DNA of 64,000 nt from Kitasatospora sp. NBC_01250 (GTDB taxonomy: Bacteria > Actinomycetota > Actinomycetes > Streptomycetales > Streptomycetaceae): positions 6,944,001-7,008,000 of the forward strand of contig NZ_CP108476.1 of the NCBI RefSeq assembly GCF_036226465.1, read 5' to 3'. The notes below the pieces were generated by a model, which saw only the letters and a list, made by a program, of their open reading frames with translations, ran no database searches and was not told where the DNA came from. The translations under genes were made by a program, and so were the position numbers. Shown one piece after another: positions 25,814 through 34,923 of this stretch; the first letter of the stretch is position 1, and the number at the start of each line of letters is the position of its first letter.

Positions 25814-27061
25814 TCAGCGGAGCGCGAAGCGGAACATCGCCTCGGGCGGCGGGCCGCCGACCGGTCCGGGCCGGCAGGGGTCCTTGTCGACGATCCGCTT
25901 CAGGTAGCCGGCGCCTTCGGTGCCGCCGGAGCCCTTCAACTGGCGGGGCAGGTAGCGGGCGCCGAAGCCGTAGTGGCGGCCCCGCCAGGTCAGCAGGGCG
26001 CGCTCGACCGCCTCGAAGGCGGCCGTCAGCTCCGGCGCGTCGGTGGCGCGCACGGCCGAGCGCAGCGGCCACAGATCGCGGTAGGGGCGGCTGTTGAGCT
26101 CGTGCAGGTGGGCGATGCCAAGGAAGACCTCCGCCTTGCGCGGGTCGTACCCGTACACCGCGAGCTCCACCAGGTGGTAGTTGAGCGACTGTACGGCGCT
26201 GGCCGCGCCGGTGGCCGCGCGGAAGGTCATGAACTGCTCGGGGGAGAGCGTGCGCAGCACGTGCAGGATGCCGTTCAGCAGCTCGGCGCAGGACGCCGTC
26301 TGCCGGGTGCGCAGTATCGCCCGGTCGAGATCGTCCGCGAGCACCGCGGCTATCGCCTGGCAGGCCGTCCACCTGGCCAGGTAGAAGACCACCTCGCAGG
26401 CGTGGACCGAGCGCAGGAAGAGGTGCTCGTGGTGCTCCGGCGACTGCGGGAACCCGGTGCAGCCGGTCAGCACGCTCAGCCGGCGCCGCAGCCCGGGAGT
26501 CGGCGAGCCGGGCCAGGGCGCCTCGCTCCGTGCCACGGTCTGCGCCAGCAGCTCGTCCAACTCGCTGATCAGCGCGGCCAGTCGTGATCGCCGCTCGGTC
26601 GACTCGGCCGCCCCGAAGGCGGGCAGCTCCGGTGGCGGTTCGGCCTCCTTGGCGGCGAGGTCGAGCAGGGTGGCCCGCAGCGCGGTGATGCCGGCCGGCA
26701 GCGGATCGGCCTGGTAGGGGCGCAGGAACCAGTCGTAGACGTGCAGGCTGGTGTACCGGTAGTACTCGGGGATCTCCTCGCGGCTGAACGGGCGGGTGAG
26801 CAGCGCGATCACGGTGCGCTCCTCCTCCTCGCCCGCCGGCCCGCGTTCCCCGCCTGCGGAGCCCGCTGAGCCTGCCGAGCCCGCTGAGCCCACCGAACCT
26901 GCTGAGCCCGCCGGGCCCGTCTGCTCGTACCAGTCGGCCAGCAGCGCCCGCTCGGTCGCGGTCAGCGCCGCGCGGCCGCGGGCCTGCTGGAGCCGGACGA
27001 TCTCCGCCACCCGGCCGGGGCGGTCCGGTGCGAGACCCGGGCCGAAGTTCTGGCAGTCCAT
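25814..27061 (-). CDS. Heme-dependent aromatic oxygenase of the tryptophan dioxygenase/PrnB superfamily, 415 aa
   Basis: The C-terminal motif WRGRHYGFGARYLPRQLK followed by GSGGTEGAGYLKR aligns with the tryptophan 2,3-dioxygenase pattern W-R-x-R-H ... GTGGSSG-x-x-YLR, placing the heme-ligand His. FRAATGAASAVQSLNYHLVE matches the substrate helix FRxxSGxQSxQFRxxE with the substrate-side Arg apparently His. TDO, PrnB, MarE and the heme tyrosine hydroxylases share this fold; which reaction applies here is open. Residues 50-75 hold an AGS repeat absent from typical members. The start lies 3 nt after the methyltransferase stop, so the two are one operon. Confidence 0.8.
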   Translation of the reverse strand: MDCQNFGPGLAPDRPGRVAEIVRLQQARGRAALTATERALLADWYEQTGPAGSAGSVGSAGSAGSAGSAGGERGPAGEEEERTVIALLTRPFSREEIPEYYRYTSLHVYDWFLRPYQADPLPAGITALRATLLDLAAKEAEPPPELPAFGAAESTERRSRLAALISELDELLAQTVARSEAPWPGSPTPGLRRRLSVLTGCTGFPQSPEHHEHLFLRSVHACEVVFYLARWTACQAIAAVLADDLDRAILRTRQTASCAELLNGILHVLRTLSPEQFMTFRAATGAASAVQSLNYHLVELAVYGYDPRKAEVFLGIAHLHELNSRPYRDLWPLRSAVRATDAPELTAAFEAVERALLTWRGRHYGFGARYLPRQLKGSGGTEGAGYLKRIVDKDPCRPGPVGGPPPEAMFRFALR

Positions 27062-27064
27062 CGC

Positions 27065-28174
27065 TCACCGCTCCGCTCCGCCGGGGCCGGCCGCCCGCCG
27101 CCCCAGCACCAGGTGTTTCTCCCGGCTGGTGTGGCGCACTTCGCACCCGGTGAAGCCGGCCGCCCGGAGCAGTTCGAGGTAGTGCGCCCCGGTGCGGTGC
27201 CGCCCCTGGGTCTCCACGTGCATGGCCAGGTTCATCGCGGCGGTGGCCGGCGGCAGGTAGCCGCTCTCGTCGAAGAGGCGGTCCATCACCAGCACCACGC
27301 CGCCGGGCGCGCAGGCCCGGTAGGCCTTGCGCAGCAGGTCGAGACAGGTGTCGTCGGCCCAGTCCGAGAGGATGTAGCCGAATGCCAGGCAGTCGCCCGC
27401 CGGCAGCTCGGCGCGGTGGAAGTCGCCCGCGCTGAAGGACAGTCGCTCGCCGAGCCGGTAGGCCGCGCCGGTCTCGGCGAGCTTGGGCCCCACCTGCGGC
27501 AGGTCGAAGACGGTGGCCCGCAGCCCCGGGTGGCGCAGCAGCGCGGCGACCGCGAACGGGCCGCCCGCGCCGCCGACGTCGACCAGGTGGCGGGCGCCCT
27601 CCAGCTGGGCGAGCTCCACCAGCTCGGCCGAGACGTCGAAGCTGAGCTGCCACATCGCGTCCAGGAACCGGTCGGTGGACTCGGCGTCCCGGTAGAGGTC
27701 GGCGAACGGCTCGTCCAGCGGCTCGGCGAGCGCGGCCTCGGCGCCGGCCCTGCCGAGCGTCAGGCAGGCGTCCAGCCGGCGCAGCCGCTCGGTGGTGCTC
27801 TCCATCAGGTGGCGCAGGAAGCCGCCCAGGTAGCGGGACTCGCGCGGATCGAGGAAGGGGAGCGAGGCGGCGGGCACGCTGTAGCGGCCCCGCGGGTCCG
27901 CGGTCAGCACGCCGAAGGCGCGCAGCACGGTGAGCAGTCGGCCCAGCGTGTCCTCGTCCAGGCCGAGGGCGCAGGCCAGTTCGGCGGTACCGCTCGGGCC
28001 GTGCTCGGCGAGCCGGGCGAACACGCCGTGCCGGGCCGCCAGATCCAGCGAGCTGCTGACGAACAGGCCGTAGACCGCGCGCTCCAACGGGCCGGGCATG
28101 AGGCCCGATCCGCCCGGCCCGCCCTCGGGAACCTGGGCACCGGGAACGTGAGCGTCGGCCGCCGTGCGTTCCAT
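27065..28174 (-). CDS. SAM-dependent O-methyltransferase (family 2, dimerising), 369 aa
   Basis: ATG 28174 follows AAGGGAG at good spacing; upstream in-frame ATGs have no such site. N-terminal winged-helix dimerisation region (GLFVSSSLDLAARHGVFARL) and SAM fold with LVDVGGAGGPFAVAALL, VFDLPQV and GDFHRAELPAGD, then FGYILSDWADDTCLDLLRK. This is the bacterial O-methyltransferase family acting on phenols and related oxygens in antibiotic pathways; N-methylation cannot be excluded. First gene of a two-gene operon divergent from the bisindole core. Confidence 0.92.
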   Translation of the reverse strand: MERTAADAHVPGAQVPEGGPGGSGLMPGPLERAVYGLFVSSSLDLAARHGVFARLAEHGPSGTAELACALGLDEDTLGRLLTVLRAFGVLTADPRGRYSVPAASLPFLDPRESRYLGGFLRHLMESTTERLRRLDACLTLGRAGAEAALAEPLDEPFADLYRDAESTDRFLDAMWQLSFDVSAELVELAQLEGARHLVDVGGAGGPFAVAALLRHPGLRATVFDLPQVGPKLAETGAAYRLGERLSFSAGDFHRAELPAGDCLAFGYILSDWADDTCLDLLRKAYRACAPGGVVLVMDRLFDESGYLPPATAAMNLAMHVETQGRHRTGAHYLELLRAAGFTGCEVRHTSREKHLVLGRRAAGPGGAER

Positions 28175-28307
28175 CGCGAACTCCCTTCGACGGCCTCCAG
28201 CATGGCCGTCCGGGCGGGGTGGTTCGGGGCGGGCCGCCAAAAACCATCCGTTCGTGTGGGGTGGCGACCCGACCGGCGCCCCAGGACCGCCCGCCCGTCC
28301 CTCGGAT

Positions 28308-28325
28308 GCCGTCAACCCGCCGTCA
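28308..28325. promoter_or_regulatory. Heptamer direct repeat GCCGTCA-ACCC-GCCGTCA
   Basis: Two identical heptamers with 11-bp period, 71 bp upstream of the amino-acid oxidase start, within the divergent promoter region 28175-28395. Heptamers separated by 4 bp are the binding format of SARP activators; none is encoded here, so the regulator would be elsewhere or the match is fortuitous. Confidence 0.4.
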
Positions 28326-28395
28326 GTCTCGGGGATGTGGCCGCGCCCCGGCAGTCCCGACACTGGGGCGGTCCGCTCAAGGTAGGGGGAAGAGC

Positions 28396-29919
28396 ATGTC
28401 GCCTGACTCTCCGGCCCAACAGGTGAGGCCGCCCGGACCGTGGCAGCCGCGCAAGCGCGTCACCGTCATCGGCGCGGGGGTGGCCGGCCTGGTGGCGGCC
28501 TACGAACTGGAGCGGCTCGGCCACAGCGTCGAGATCCTGGAGGGGCACCTCCAGGTCGGCGGCCGGGTCCGCACCCACCGCTTCGTGCCGGGCCGCGAGG
28601 GCCCGCTGGTGGAGCTCGGCGCGATGCGGGTGCCGACCACCCACCGGCGCACCATGCGCTACCTGCGCAAGCTCGGACTCGCCGACCAGCTGCGCGAGTT
28701 CACCACGCTCTTCCAGGACGACGCGGCCTACGTCCAGACCAGCCAGGGCCACCGGCGGATCCGCGAGGCCTCCGAGATCCTGGTCGAGGAGCTGCGCGGT
28801 CGGCTGCCCGCAGGCCGCTTCGAGGAGTACGACGAGCAGACCCTGCTCTTCGGTGCCTGGATGGCGGTACGCGTCAACGCCCTTGCCCCCAGCGACTTCC
28901 GGGACAGCATCCGGCGCGGCCTGGACGGCGAGCTGATGGGCCTGGTCGCCGGGATCGACCTGACCGACTACGTGCGGGCGCCCGGGGCCGGCGGCGAACT
29001 GATAGACCTGCGCGCCCTGTTCGCCGACCACCCGGGGATCAGAGCCGGCTGCCGCGGCCGGCTCTACCGCTTCGTGGACGACATCGTCAACGAGACCAGT
29101 TCGACCCTGATGCGGCTCAGTGGCGGCATGGACCAGCTGGTCCACCGGCTGCGCGAGCGGATCAGCGGTCCGGTGCGCTGCGGCAAGGAGGTCACCGGGC
29201 TGGCGGTGGCCGAGCACGGGGTCCAGGTGCGCACCAGGCACGGCTTCGGGTCCGCCGGGCGGCTCTGCGACTACGTGCTGTGCACCATACCGTTCTCGGT
29301 GCTGCGCGGCCTGGAGCTGGCCGGGTTGGACGAGGAGAAGCTGGCCGCGATCCACGGCCAGCGCTACTGGGCGGCCACCAAGGTGGCCTTCCACTGCCGG
29401 GAGGCGTTCTGGGAGCGGGACGGCATCACCGGCGGCGCCTCCTTCACCGGCGGGCTGAGCCGGCAGACCTACTACCCGCCGGTGGAGGGCGACCCGAAGC
29501 TCGGCGCCGCGCTGCTCGCCAGCTACACCATCGGCCAGGACGCCGACCGGCTCTGCCGGCTGGGCCGCCGGGCCCGGCTCGCGGCGGTGCTGGACGAGGT
29601 CGCCGCCGTGCACCCGGAGCTGCGCCGCCCGGGCATGCTGCTGGGCGTGGCCGACCAGGTCTGGGGCACCGAACCCTCCTCGCTGGGGGCGGCGGCGGTC
29701 CGCTGGGGCAAGGACGCCGACTCCTGCGAGGCCGAGCGGGAGATGGTGGCAAGGCCCCAGGGGCGGCTCTTCTTCGCCGGCGAGCACTGCTCCAGCCACC
29801 CCGCCTGGATCGAGGGGGCGATCGAGTCGGCGCAGCACGCGGTGCGGCTGATCGACGGCCACCAGCAGGGCGAGGCGGCCGAGGGCGCCTGTGCCGCCGT
29901 GGTCGAGGAGCCGGCGTGA
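28396..29919 (+). CDS. FAD-dependent L-tryptophan oxidase, RebO/StaO/VioA-like, 507 aa
   Basis: Start ATG 28396 after AGGGGGA. Dinucleotide fold VIGAGVAGLVAAYELERLG, then GGRVRTHRF and ELGAMRVPTTHR (about residues 22-85), and a C-terminal FFAGEHCSSHPAWIEGAIESA that closes the FAD site; this is the flavin amine oxidase family. In rebeccamycin, staurosporine and violacein pathways the homologue oxidises (chloro)tryptophan to the indole-3-pyruvate imine. It is the first gene of the O-D-C-P operon, which supports that role. No halogenase is present, so plain tryptophan is the likely substrate. Confidence 0.92.
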   Translation: MSPDSPAQQVRPPGPWQPRKRVTVIGAGVAGLVAAYELERLGHSVEILEGHLQVGGRVRTHRFVPGREGPLVELGAMRVPTTHRRTMRYLRKLGLADQLREFTTLFQDDAAYVQTSQGHRRIREASEILVEELRGRLPAGRFEEYDEQTLLFGAWMAVRVNALAPSDFRDSIRRGLDGELMGLVAGIDLTDYVRAPGAGGELIDLRALFADHPGIRAGCRGRLYRFVDDIVNETSSTLMRLSGGMDQLVHRLRERISGPVRCGKEVTGLAVAEHGVQVRTRHGFGSAGRLCDYVLCTIPFSVLRGLELAGLDEEKLAAIHGQRYWAATKVAFHCREAFWERDGITGGASFTGGLSRQTYYPPVEGDPKLGAALLASYTIGQDADRLCRLGRRARLAAVLDEVAAVHPELRRPGMLLGVADQVWGTEPSSLGAAAVRWGKDADSCEAEREMVARPQGRLFFAGEHCSSHPAWIEGAIESAQHAVRLIDGHQQGEAAEGACAAVVEEPA

Positions 29920-29941
29920 CGCGGCGTGCGGGGAGCGGCGG

Positions 29942-32900
29942 ATGAGCGTGTTCGACCTGCCGCGCCTGCACTTCGCCGGCACGGCCACCACCCAGCTGCC
30001 GACCGGCGCGCGCAGCGGTCTGGTCGACCTGACGGACAACACCGCGCTCACCGGGGAGCGCCGGCCGTTCCCGGTGACCCGCCCGGCCGCGGAGTACCAC
30101 CGTGAACTGGCCGGGCTCGGGCTGCTGGACGCCCCCGGTGCGCACCTGGCGGGCAACGGCCACTTCGCCGTCGCCGCCACCGTGGTCGGCGCCGAGCGCA
30201 CCCCGGGCGAGCAGGTCGCGGCCGACCCGGTGCTCGGCCGCAGCGTGGACCTGTGGGGCCACTACAACGAGTACTTCGCCACCACGGTGAACCGCGCCCG
30301 GGTCTTCGACGTCGATCCGGCCTCCTCGTGGACCACCACGCTGATGGTCGGCCGGCTCTGCTTCGGCCGCAGCGGGCGCTCGCACGACATCGGCTACCTC
30401 TGCACCGGCGAGGTCGAGGGCTTCCAGCCGCCGCGCTGGCACCGCTTCGGCCCGGAGCCGGGCGGTGCCCGGCCGCGCCTGCCGCGCCAGACGGTCCACC
30501 AGTTCACCGTCGAGAACGCGGTGCTGCAGTGGCCGCCGGCCGCGCCCGAGCACCGGTCGCCGCTGGTCGACGAGCTGCGTGCGGCGCTTGCCCAGCCCGG
30601 GGTGGCGGGGCTCGTCGTCCAGTTCGCGCTCGCCGCGCCGCCCGGGCCGCTGCCGACCGGACGCCCCGTCGAGTGGACGCTGACCGGCACCATCGCCCCC
30701 TGGCGCCACGGCGAGCCGCGCAGCCACCCGGCGGGCCGGCTGCTCACCGCGCCGCCGGGGCGGCCCGACCCGCTCGCCCCGCTGCCCCGCCAGCTCACTG
30801 TGCAGGTGGGCGAGCGGCTGGTCGGCGTCAACCTGATCGGCGCGGATCCGCACGCCCTGGCGGAGCAGCACGAGAACCCCGGCCGCTGGGAGCTGCGCAC
30901 CGCGGACGGGGCGCAGCTGGTGGCCGTCCTGCCGGGCGGGCTCGGTGCGCCGCCCGGCCGGCTGCTCACCGTCGCCCGGCAGGACGGGCCGGCGGTGGAG
31001 GACCAGGCGCTGCGCCTGGACTGGGTGCCGGGCGACGGCTCGCGGAGCACGGTGCTGCGCGAGCGGGAGATCAACGTCCAGGCCGACCAGGCCGCGCTGA
31101 TCGTCGAACACCCCCGGCACGCCCGGGACGGCGAGCACGATCTGACCGTCACCGTCCGCTCGCTGGTCCGCGGCCGGCCCGCACCGGTGACGGGCATCCG
31201 GGTGCGCCAGTACGCCAACCCGGCCGCGCTGCCGCTGCTCGGGCCCGCCGAACTGGCCGGGCTGCGGGTCGCGCGGCTGCGCGCCGGGGCCACCGCGGAG
31301 CGCGGGCCGGCAGAGCAGGAGCAGGAGCAGGAGCCGGCGGAGACGGATGAGGCGGACGCGTGGGCGGCCGACTGCCTGCTCGACACCGGCCCCGACGGCG
31401 CGGGCCACCTCGTGCTGCGCGGGGCCCGGGCCGGCTGCGCGCGGCTGCTCCTCGCGGCCCCGGGCGAGCCGCTGCCGCAGGAGCTGACCGCCGCCGGTGC
31501 CCAACTGCCGGATGCCGCAGCGCACTACGACGACGCCGACGCGCTGCGCTACTGGTCGGGCACCGGCACGCTCGCGCTGCGGGTGCTGCCGGACGACTGG
31601 CACCTGGACGAGCTGCCGCCCGAGCGGATCACCTTCGAGCTGCTGCACCGCGAGGTCCTCGCCTACTACGAGCTGACCTCCACCTTCATGAAGGAGGAGG
31701 TCTTCAGCCTGGCCGACGAGGCCCGGGTGGAGACCTACGCCCGGCTCTGCTGGCAGATGTCCGATCCGGCCAACAGGTCCAGGACCTACTACATGCCGCC
31801 CACCCGCGACCTCTCCGCGCCCAGGGCCCGCCTGCTGCTCGGCCACCTGCGGGCGCGCAGCGCCCCGCGCCGGCTGCTGACCTGCGGAGCGAGGCCCGCG
31901 CCGCGGCGGGCCGGCCCCGAGCTGAGCCGCCGCGAGGACCTGGTCGCGGCGGTGCGCGACGCCGTCACGATCGAACTGGCCGTCACCCTGCAGTACCTGT
32001 ACGCCGCCTACTCGCTGCCCACCCACGGCGCGGGGCTGGTCTACCAGCGGCGCGGCCACTGGAGCGCCCACCGGCTCGCCGTGGTCTGCGGGGACGGCGG
32101 CGAGACGCTGGAGGACTCGATCCGCAGCACGCTGCTGCGGGTGGCCCGCGAGGAGATGACCCACTTCCTGGTCGTCAACAACCTGCTGATCGCCCTGGGG
32201 GAGCCCTTCGCCTTCCCGGTGATCGACTTCGGCACGCTCAACCACCGGTTGCCGATCCCGCTCGACTTCGCCCTGGAGGGCCTCGGTCCCGCCGCCGTGC
32301 ACCGGTTCGTCGAACTGGAGCAGCCGGACCGGCTGCTGGCCGACCCCCGCTACGGCGACCGGCCGCACCGCGGCGTCACCGGACACGACCCCGCCACCGG
32401 GCACGACCCCGCCACCGGGCACGGCCCCGCCGCCGGACAGCGCACGACCTACCACTCGATCAGCGAGCTCTACGCCGCGATCCGGCACGGCCTGCGGACC
32501 ATCCCCGACCTCTTCCCGGCGAAGGCGGGACCCGGCGGCGGTGAGCACCACGTCTTCCTGCGCCGCTCGGTCAACGCCCGCCACCCCGACTACCAGCTCC
32601 AGGTCGACGACCTGGCCAGCGCGCTGTTCGCCGTCGACTTCGTGACCGAGCAGGGCGAGGGCGGCGTGCTGGCGCCGGACCGTCCGCCGGGGGAGGAGTC
32701 GCACCACGACTCCTTCCGCCGGCTCGCCGGCCTGCTCACCGCCCTCGATCCGGACCACGGGGCCGCCCAGCCGGGCCCGGCGCCCCGCCTGGCCTACCCG
32801 GTGCTGCGCAACCCCACTCTGCGGCCCGGCAGCGCGGCCCAGCAGCTGATCACCGATCCGGTGGCCCGGCAGGTGGCCGAGCTGGGCAACGAGGCCTACG

Positions 32901-33256
32901 CGCTGATGGCCCAGCTGATGGTCCAGCACTTCGCCGAGCTGCCCGCCGCCAGCCTGCGCCGCTCGCCACTGATGAACGCCTCGATCGAGGTGATGAACGG
33001 CCTGGTGCGTCCGCTCGCCGAACTGCTGGTCAACCTGCCCTCCGGGGTGCCGGGCCGGACCGCCGGGCCGCCCTTCGAACCGGGTGGCGCCCCGCACCCG
33101 TTAGCCGGGCCGCCGGCCGCCACCCGGCGCGAACTGGTCGCCCGGCTGGAGCGGTTGGCGCACGCGGCCCGCAGCTGTCCGCTCGTCCCCGACCAGGTCC
33201 TCGGGACCCTGGCCTACCTGGTCGAGCTGTTCCGGAAGGACACGACACACCCATGA
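29942..33256 (+). CDS. Chromopyrrolic acid synthase / imine dimerase, RebD/StaD/VioB-like, 1104 aa
   Basis: N-terminal SVFDLPRLHFAGTATT and DLWGHYNEYFATTVNRARV are typical of the VioB family. A ferritin-like domain lies near residues 660-770 (VAAVRDAVTIELAVTLQYLY, then REEMTHFLVVNNLL with the Glu/His metal set). The family couples two indole-pyruvate imines into the bisindole pyrrole precursor using a heme iron. About 100 residues longer than characterised members; one addition is a GHDPAT hexapeptide repeated three times at 32381-32434. Overlaps the next gene by 4 nt. Confidence 0.93.
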   Translation: MSVFDLPRLHFAGTATTQLPTGARSGLVDLTDNTALTGERRPFPVTRPAAEYHRELAGLGLLDAPGAHLAGNGHFAVAATVVGAERTPGEQVAADPVLGRSVDLWGHYNEYFATTVNRARVFDVDPASSWTTTLMVGRLCFGRSGRSHDIGYLCTGEVEGFQPPRWHRFGPEPGGARPRLPRQTVHQFTVENAVLQWPPAAPEHRSPLVDELRAALAQPGVAGLVVQFALAAPPGPLPTGRPVEWTLTGTIAPWRHGEPRSHPAGRLLTAPPGRPDPLAPLPRQLTVQVGERLVGVNLIGADPHALAEQHENPGRWELRTADGAQLVAVLPGGLGAPPGRLLTVARQDGPAVEDQALRLDWVPGDGSRSTVLREREINVQADQAALIVEHPRHARDGEHDLTVTVRSLVRGRPAPVTGIRVRQYANPAALPLLGPAELAGLRVARLRAGATAERGPAEQEQEQEPAETDEADAWAADCLLDTGPDGAGHLVLRGARAGCARLLLAAPGEPLPQELTAAGAQLPDAAAHYDDADALRYWSGTGTLALRVLPDDWHLDELPPERITFELLHREVLAYYELTSTFMKEEVFSLADEARVETYARLCWQMSDPANRSRTYYMPPTRDLSAPRARLLLGHLRARSAPRRLLTCGARPAPRRAGPELSRREDLVAAVRDAVTIELAVTLQYLYAAYSLPTHGAGLVYQRRGHWSAHRLAVVCGDGGETLEDSIRSTLLRVAREEMTHFLVVNNLLIALGEPFAFPVIDFGTLNHRLPIPLDFALEGLGPAAVHRFVELEQPDRLLADPRYGDRPHRGVTGHDPATGHDPATGHGPAAGQRTTYHSISELYAAIRHGLRTIPDLFPAKAGPGGGEHHVFLRRSVNARHPDYQLQVDDLASALFAVDFVTEQGEGGVLAPDRPPGEESHHDSFRRLAGLLTALDPDHGAAQPGPAPRLAYPVLRNPTLRPGSAAQQLITDPVARQVAELGNEAYALMAQLMVQHFAELPAASLRRSPLMNASIEVMNGLVRPLAELLVNLPSGVPGRTAGPPFEPGGAPHPLAGPPAATRRELVARLERLAHAARSCPLVPDQVLGTLAYLVELFRKDTTHP

Positions 33257-34923
33257 GCGACGCACCCCTGCACGAAGCGACCCCCCACTCACCGACCGCG
33301 CCATCGACCGGGCCGGAGCAGGAGACCGAGGTGCTGATCGTCGGCGGCGGCCCGGTCGGCCTGACCCTGGCGCTGGACCTGCGTGCCCACGGCGTGGCCT
33401 GCGTGGTGCTCGAAGCGGGCGACGGCTCGGTCAGCCACCCCAAGGTCAGCAACATCGGCCCGCGCTCGATGGAGTACTACCGGCGCTGGGGCCTGGCGGA
33501 CCGGATCCGGTCGGCCGGCTGGCCGCCCGAGCACACCCTGGACAGTGCCTGGGTCACCCGGGTCGGCGGCCACGAGGTCTACCGGCTGCGGTTCGGCAGC
33601 GCGCTGACCCGCCCGCCGTTCCGGCACACCCCCGAGCCGGACGCGATCTGCCCGCAGCACTGGCTCTCGCCGCTGCTCGCCGACGCGGTCGGCCACCACC
33701 CCCACGGGCCGCTGCGGCTGCGCTGCCGGCTGGACGGCTTCACCCAGGACCAGGACGGCGTCACCGCCACCGCCACCGACCTGGCCCGGCAGCGGAGCAC
33801 CACCCTGCGGGCCCGCTACCTGATCGCCTGCGACGGCGCCGCCTCGCCGGTCCGCAAGGCCTGTGCGATCCCGGCGCCCGCCCGCTTCCCCACCCAGGTG
33901 TTCCGCAACATCCTGTTCCGGGCTCCCGAACTGCGCGCCCAACTCGGCGAGCGCAACGCGCTCTTCTACTTCCTGCTGCTCTCGGACACGCTGCGCTTCC
34001 CGATGCGCGCGATGGACGGCGACGGGCTGTTCCGGCTCTCGGTGCGGGTCGACGGCAGCGCGCAGGCGGCGGCTCCCGCGATCGAGCTGCTGCGCCGGGC
34101 GATCGCCCTGGACACCCCGATCGAGGTGCTCTCCGACCACGAGTGGCACCTCACCCACCGGGTGGCCGAGGAGTTCCGGCACGGGCGGGTGCTGCTGGTG
34201 GGCGACAGCGCCCACACCCTGTCGCCCTCCGGCGGCTTCGGGTTGAACACCGGGCTGGCCGCCGCCGCCAACCTGGGCTGGAAGGTGGCCGCTGCGCTGG
34301 CCGGCTGGGCCGGCCCTGGGCTGCTGGACAGCTACCGCGCCGAGCGCCGGCCGGTGGCCGTCGAGGCGGTCGAGGAGGCCAACCGCAACCTGGCCCGCAC
34401 CATGGGCCGCGAGCTGCCGGCCGCTCTGCACGAGGACGGGCCGCGCGGCGAGCTGGCCCGCGCGGAGCTGGCCCGGCGGCTCGAAGAGAGCGCGGTGCGG
34501 CGGGAGTTCGACGCCCCGATGATCCACATGGGCTACCGGTACGAGTCGGCGATCGTGCTGCCGGACCGGGTGCCGGCCGACCCGGACGAGCCGCTGGACC
34601 GGCCCAACAGCCGCCCGGGCTCCCGCGCACCGCACGCCTGGCTGGCCCCAGGGCACTCCGTCCTGGACCTGTTCGGCCGGGGCTTCCAGCTGCTCGACTT
34701 CACCGCGCAGGGCCGCGAACCGGCGCAACTGGACGGAGTGGTGCGGGCGTTCGCCGACCGAAGGGTCCCGCTGACGGTCACCGGCTGCGCCGACAAGGAG
34801 ATGGCCGACCTCTACCGGCGCCGCTTCGTGCTGGTCCGCCCCGACGGCCACGTCGCCTGGCGCGACGACGAGGCGCCGCGCGACCCGGGCGTACTGGCGG
34901 ACGCGGTACGGGGTGCCCGGTGA
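33253..34923 (+). CDS. FAD monooxygenase, RebC/StaC-like (class A), 556 aa
   Basis: GxGxxG motif in VLIVGGGPVGLTLALDL (about 28-44), CDGAASPVRK as the middle FAD/NADPH motif, GDSAHTLSPSGGFGLNTG as the second FAD motif, and a C-terminal thioredoxin-like domain (VRPDGHVAWRDD). RebC and StaC work with the P450 to set the oxidation state of the pyrrole ring (imide or lactam). Which outcome applies here cannot be read from sequence. ATGA overlap with the dimerase gene and GTGA overlap with the P450 gene make a tightly coupled set. Confidence 0.93.
   Translation: MSDAPLHEATPHSPTAPSTGPEQETEVLIVGGGPVGLTLALDLRAHGVACVVLEAGDGSVSHPKVSNIGPRSMEYYRRWGLADRIRSAGWPPEHTLDSAWVTRVGGHEVYRLRFGSALTRPPFRHTPEPDAICPQHWLSPLLADAVGHHPHGPLRLRCRLDGFTQDQDGVTATATDLARQRSTTLRARYLIACDGAASPVRKACAIPAPARFPTQVFRNILFRAPELRAQLGERNALFYFLLLSDTLRFPMRAMDGDGLFRLSVRVDGSAQAAAPAIELLRRAIALDTPIEVLSDHEWHLTHRVAEEFRHGRVLLVGDSAHTLSPSGGFGLNTGLAAAANLGWKVAAALAGWAGPGLLDSYRAERRPVAVEAVEEANRNLARTMGRELPAALHEDGPRGELARAELARRLEESAVRREFDAPMIHMGYRYESAIVLPDRVPADPDEPLDRPNSRPGSRAPHAWLAPGHSVLDLFGRGFQLLDFTAQGREPAQLDGVVRAFADRRVPLTVTGCADKEMADLYRRRFVLVRPDGHVAWRDDEAPRDPGVLADAVRGAR

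Noticed and set aside
29444..33097. 1217-aa minus-strand ORF opposite the RebD-like gene
   Set aside because: Composition of a shadow frame (R, G, A, Q rich) and the plus-strand gene has family motifs throughout.
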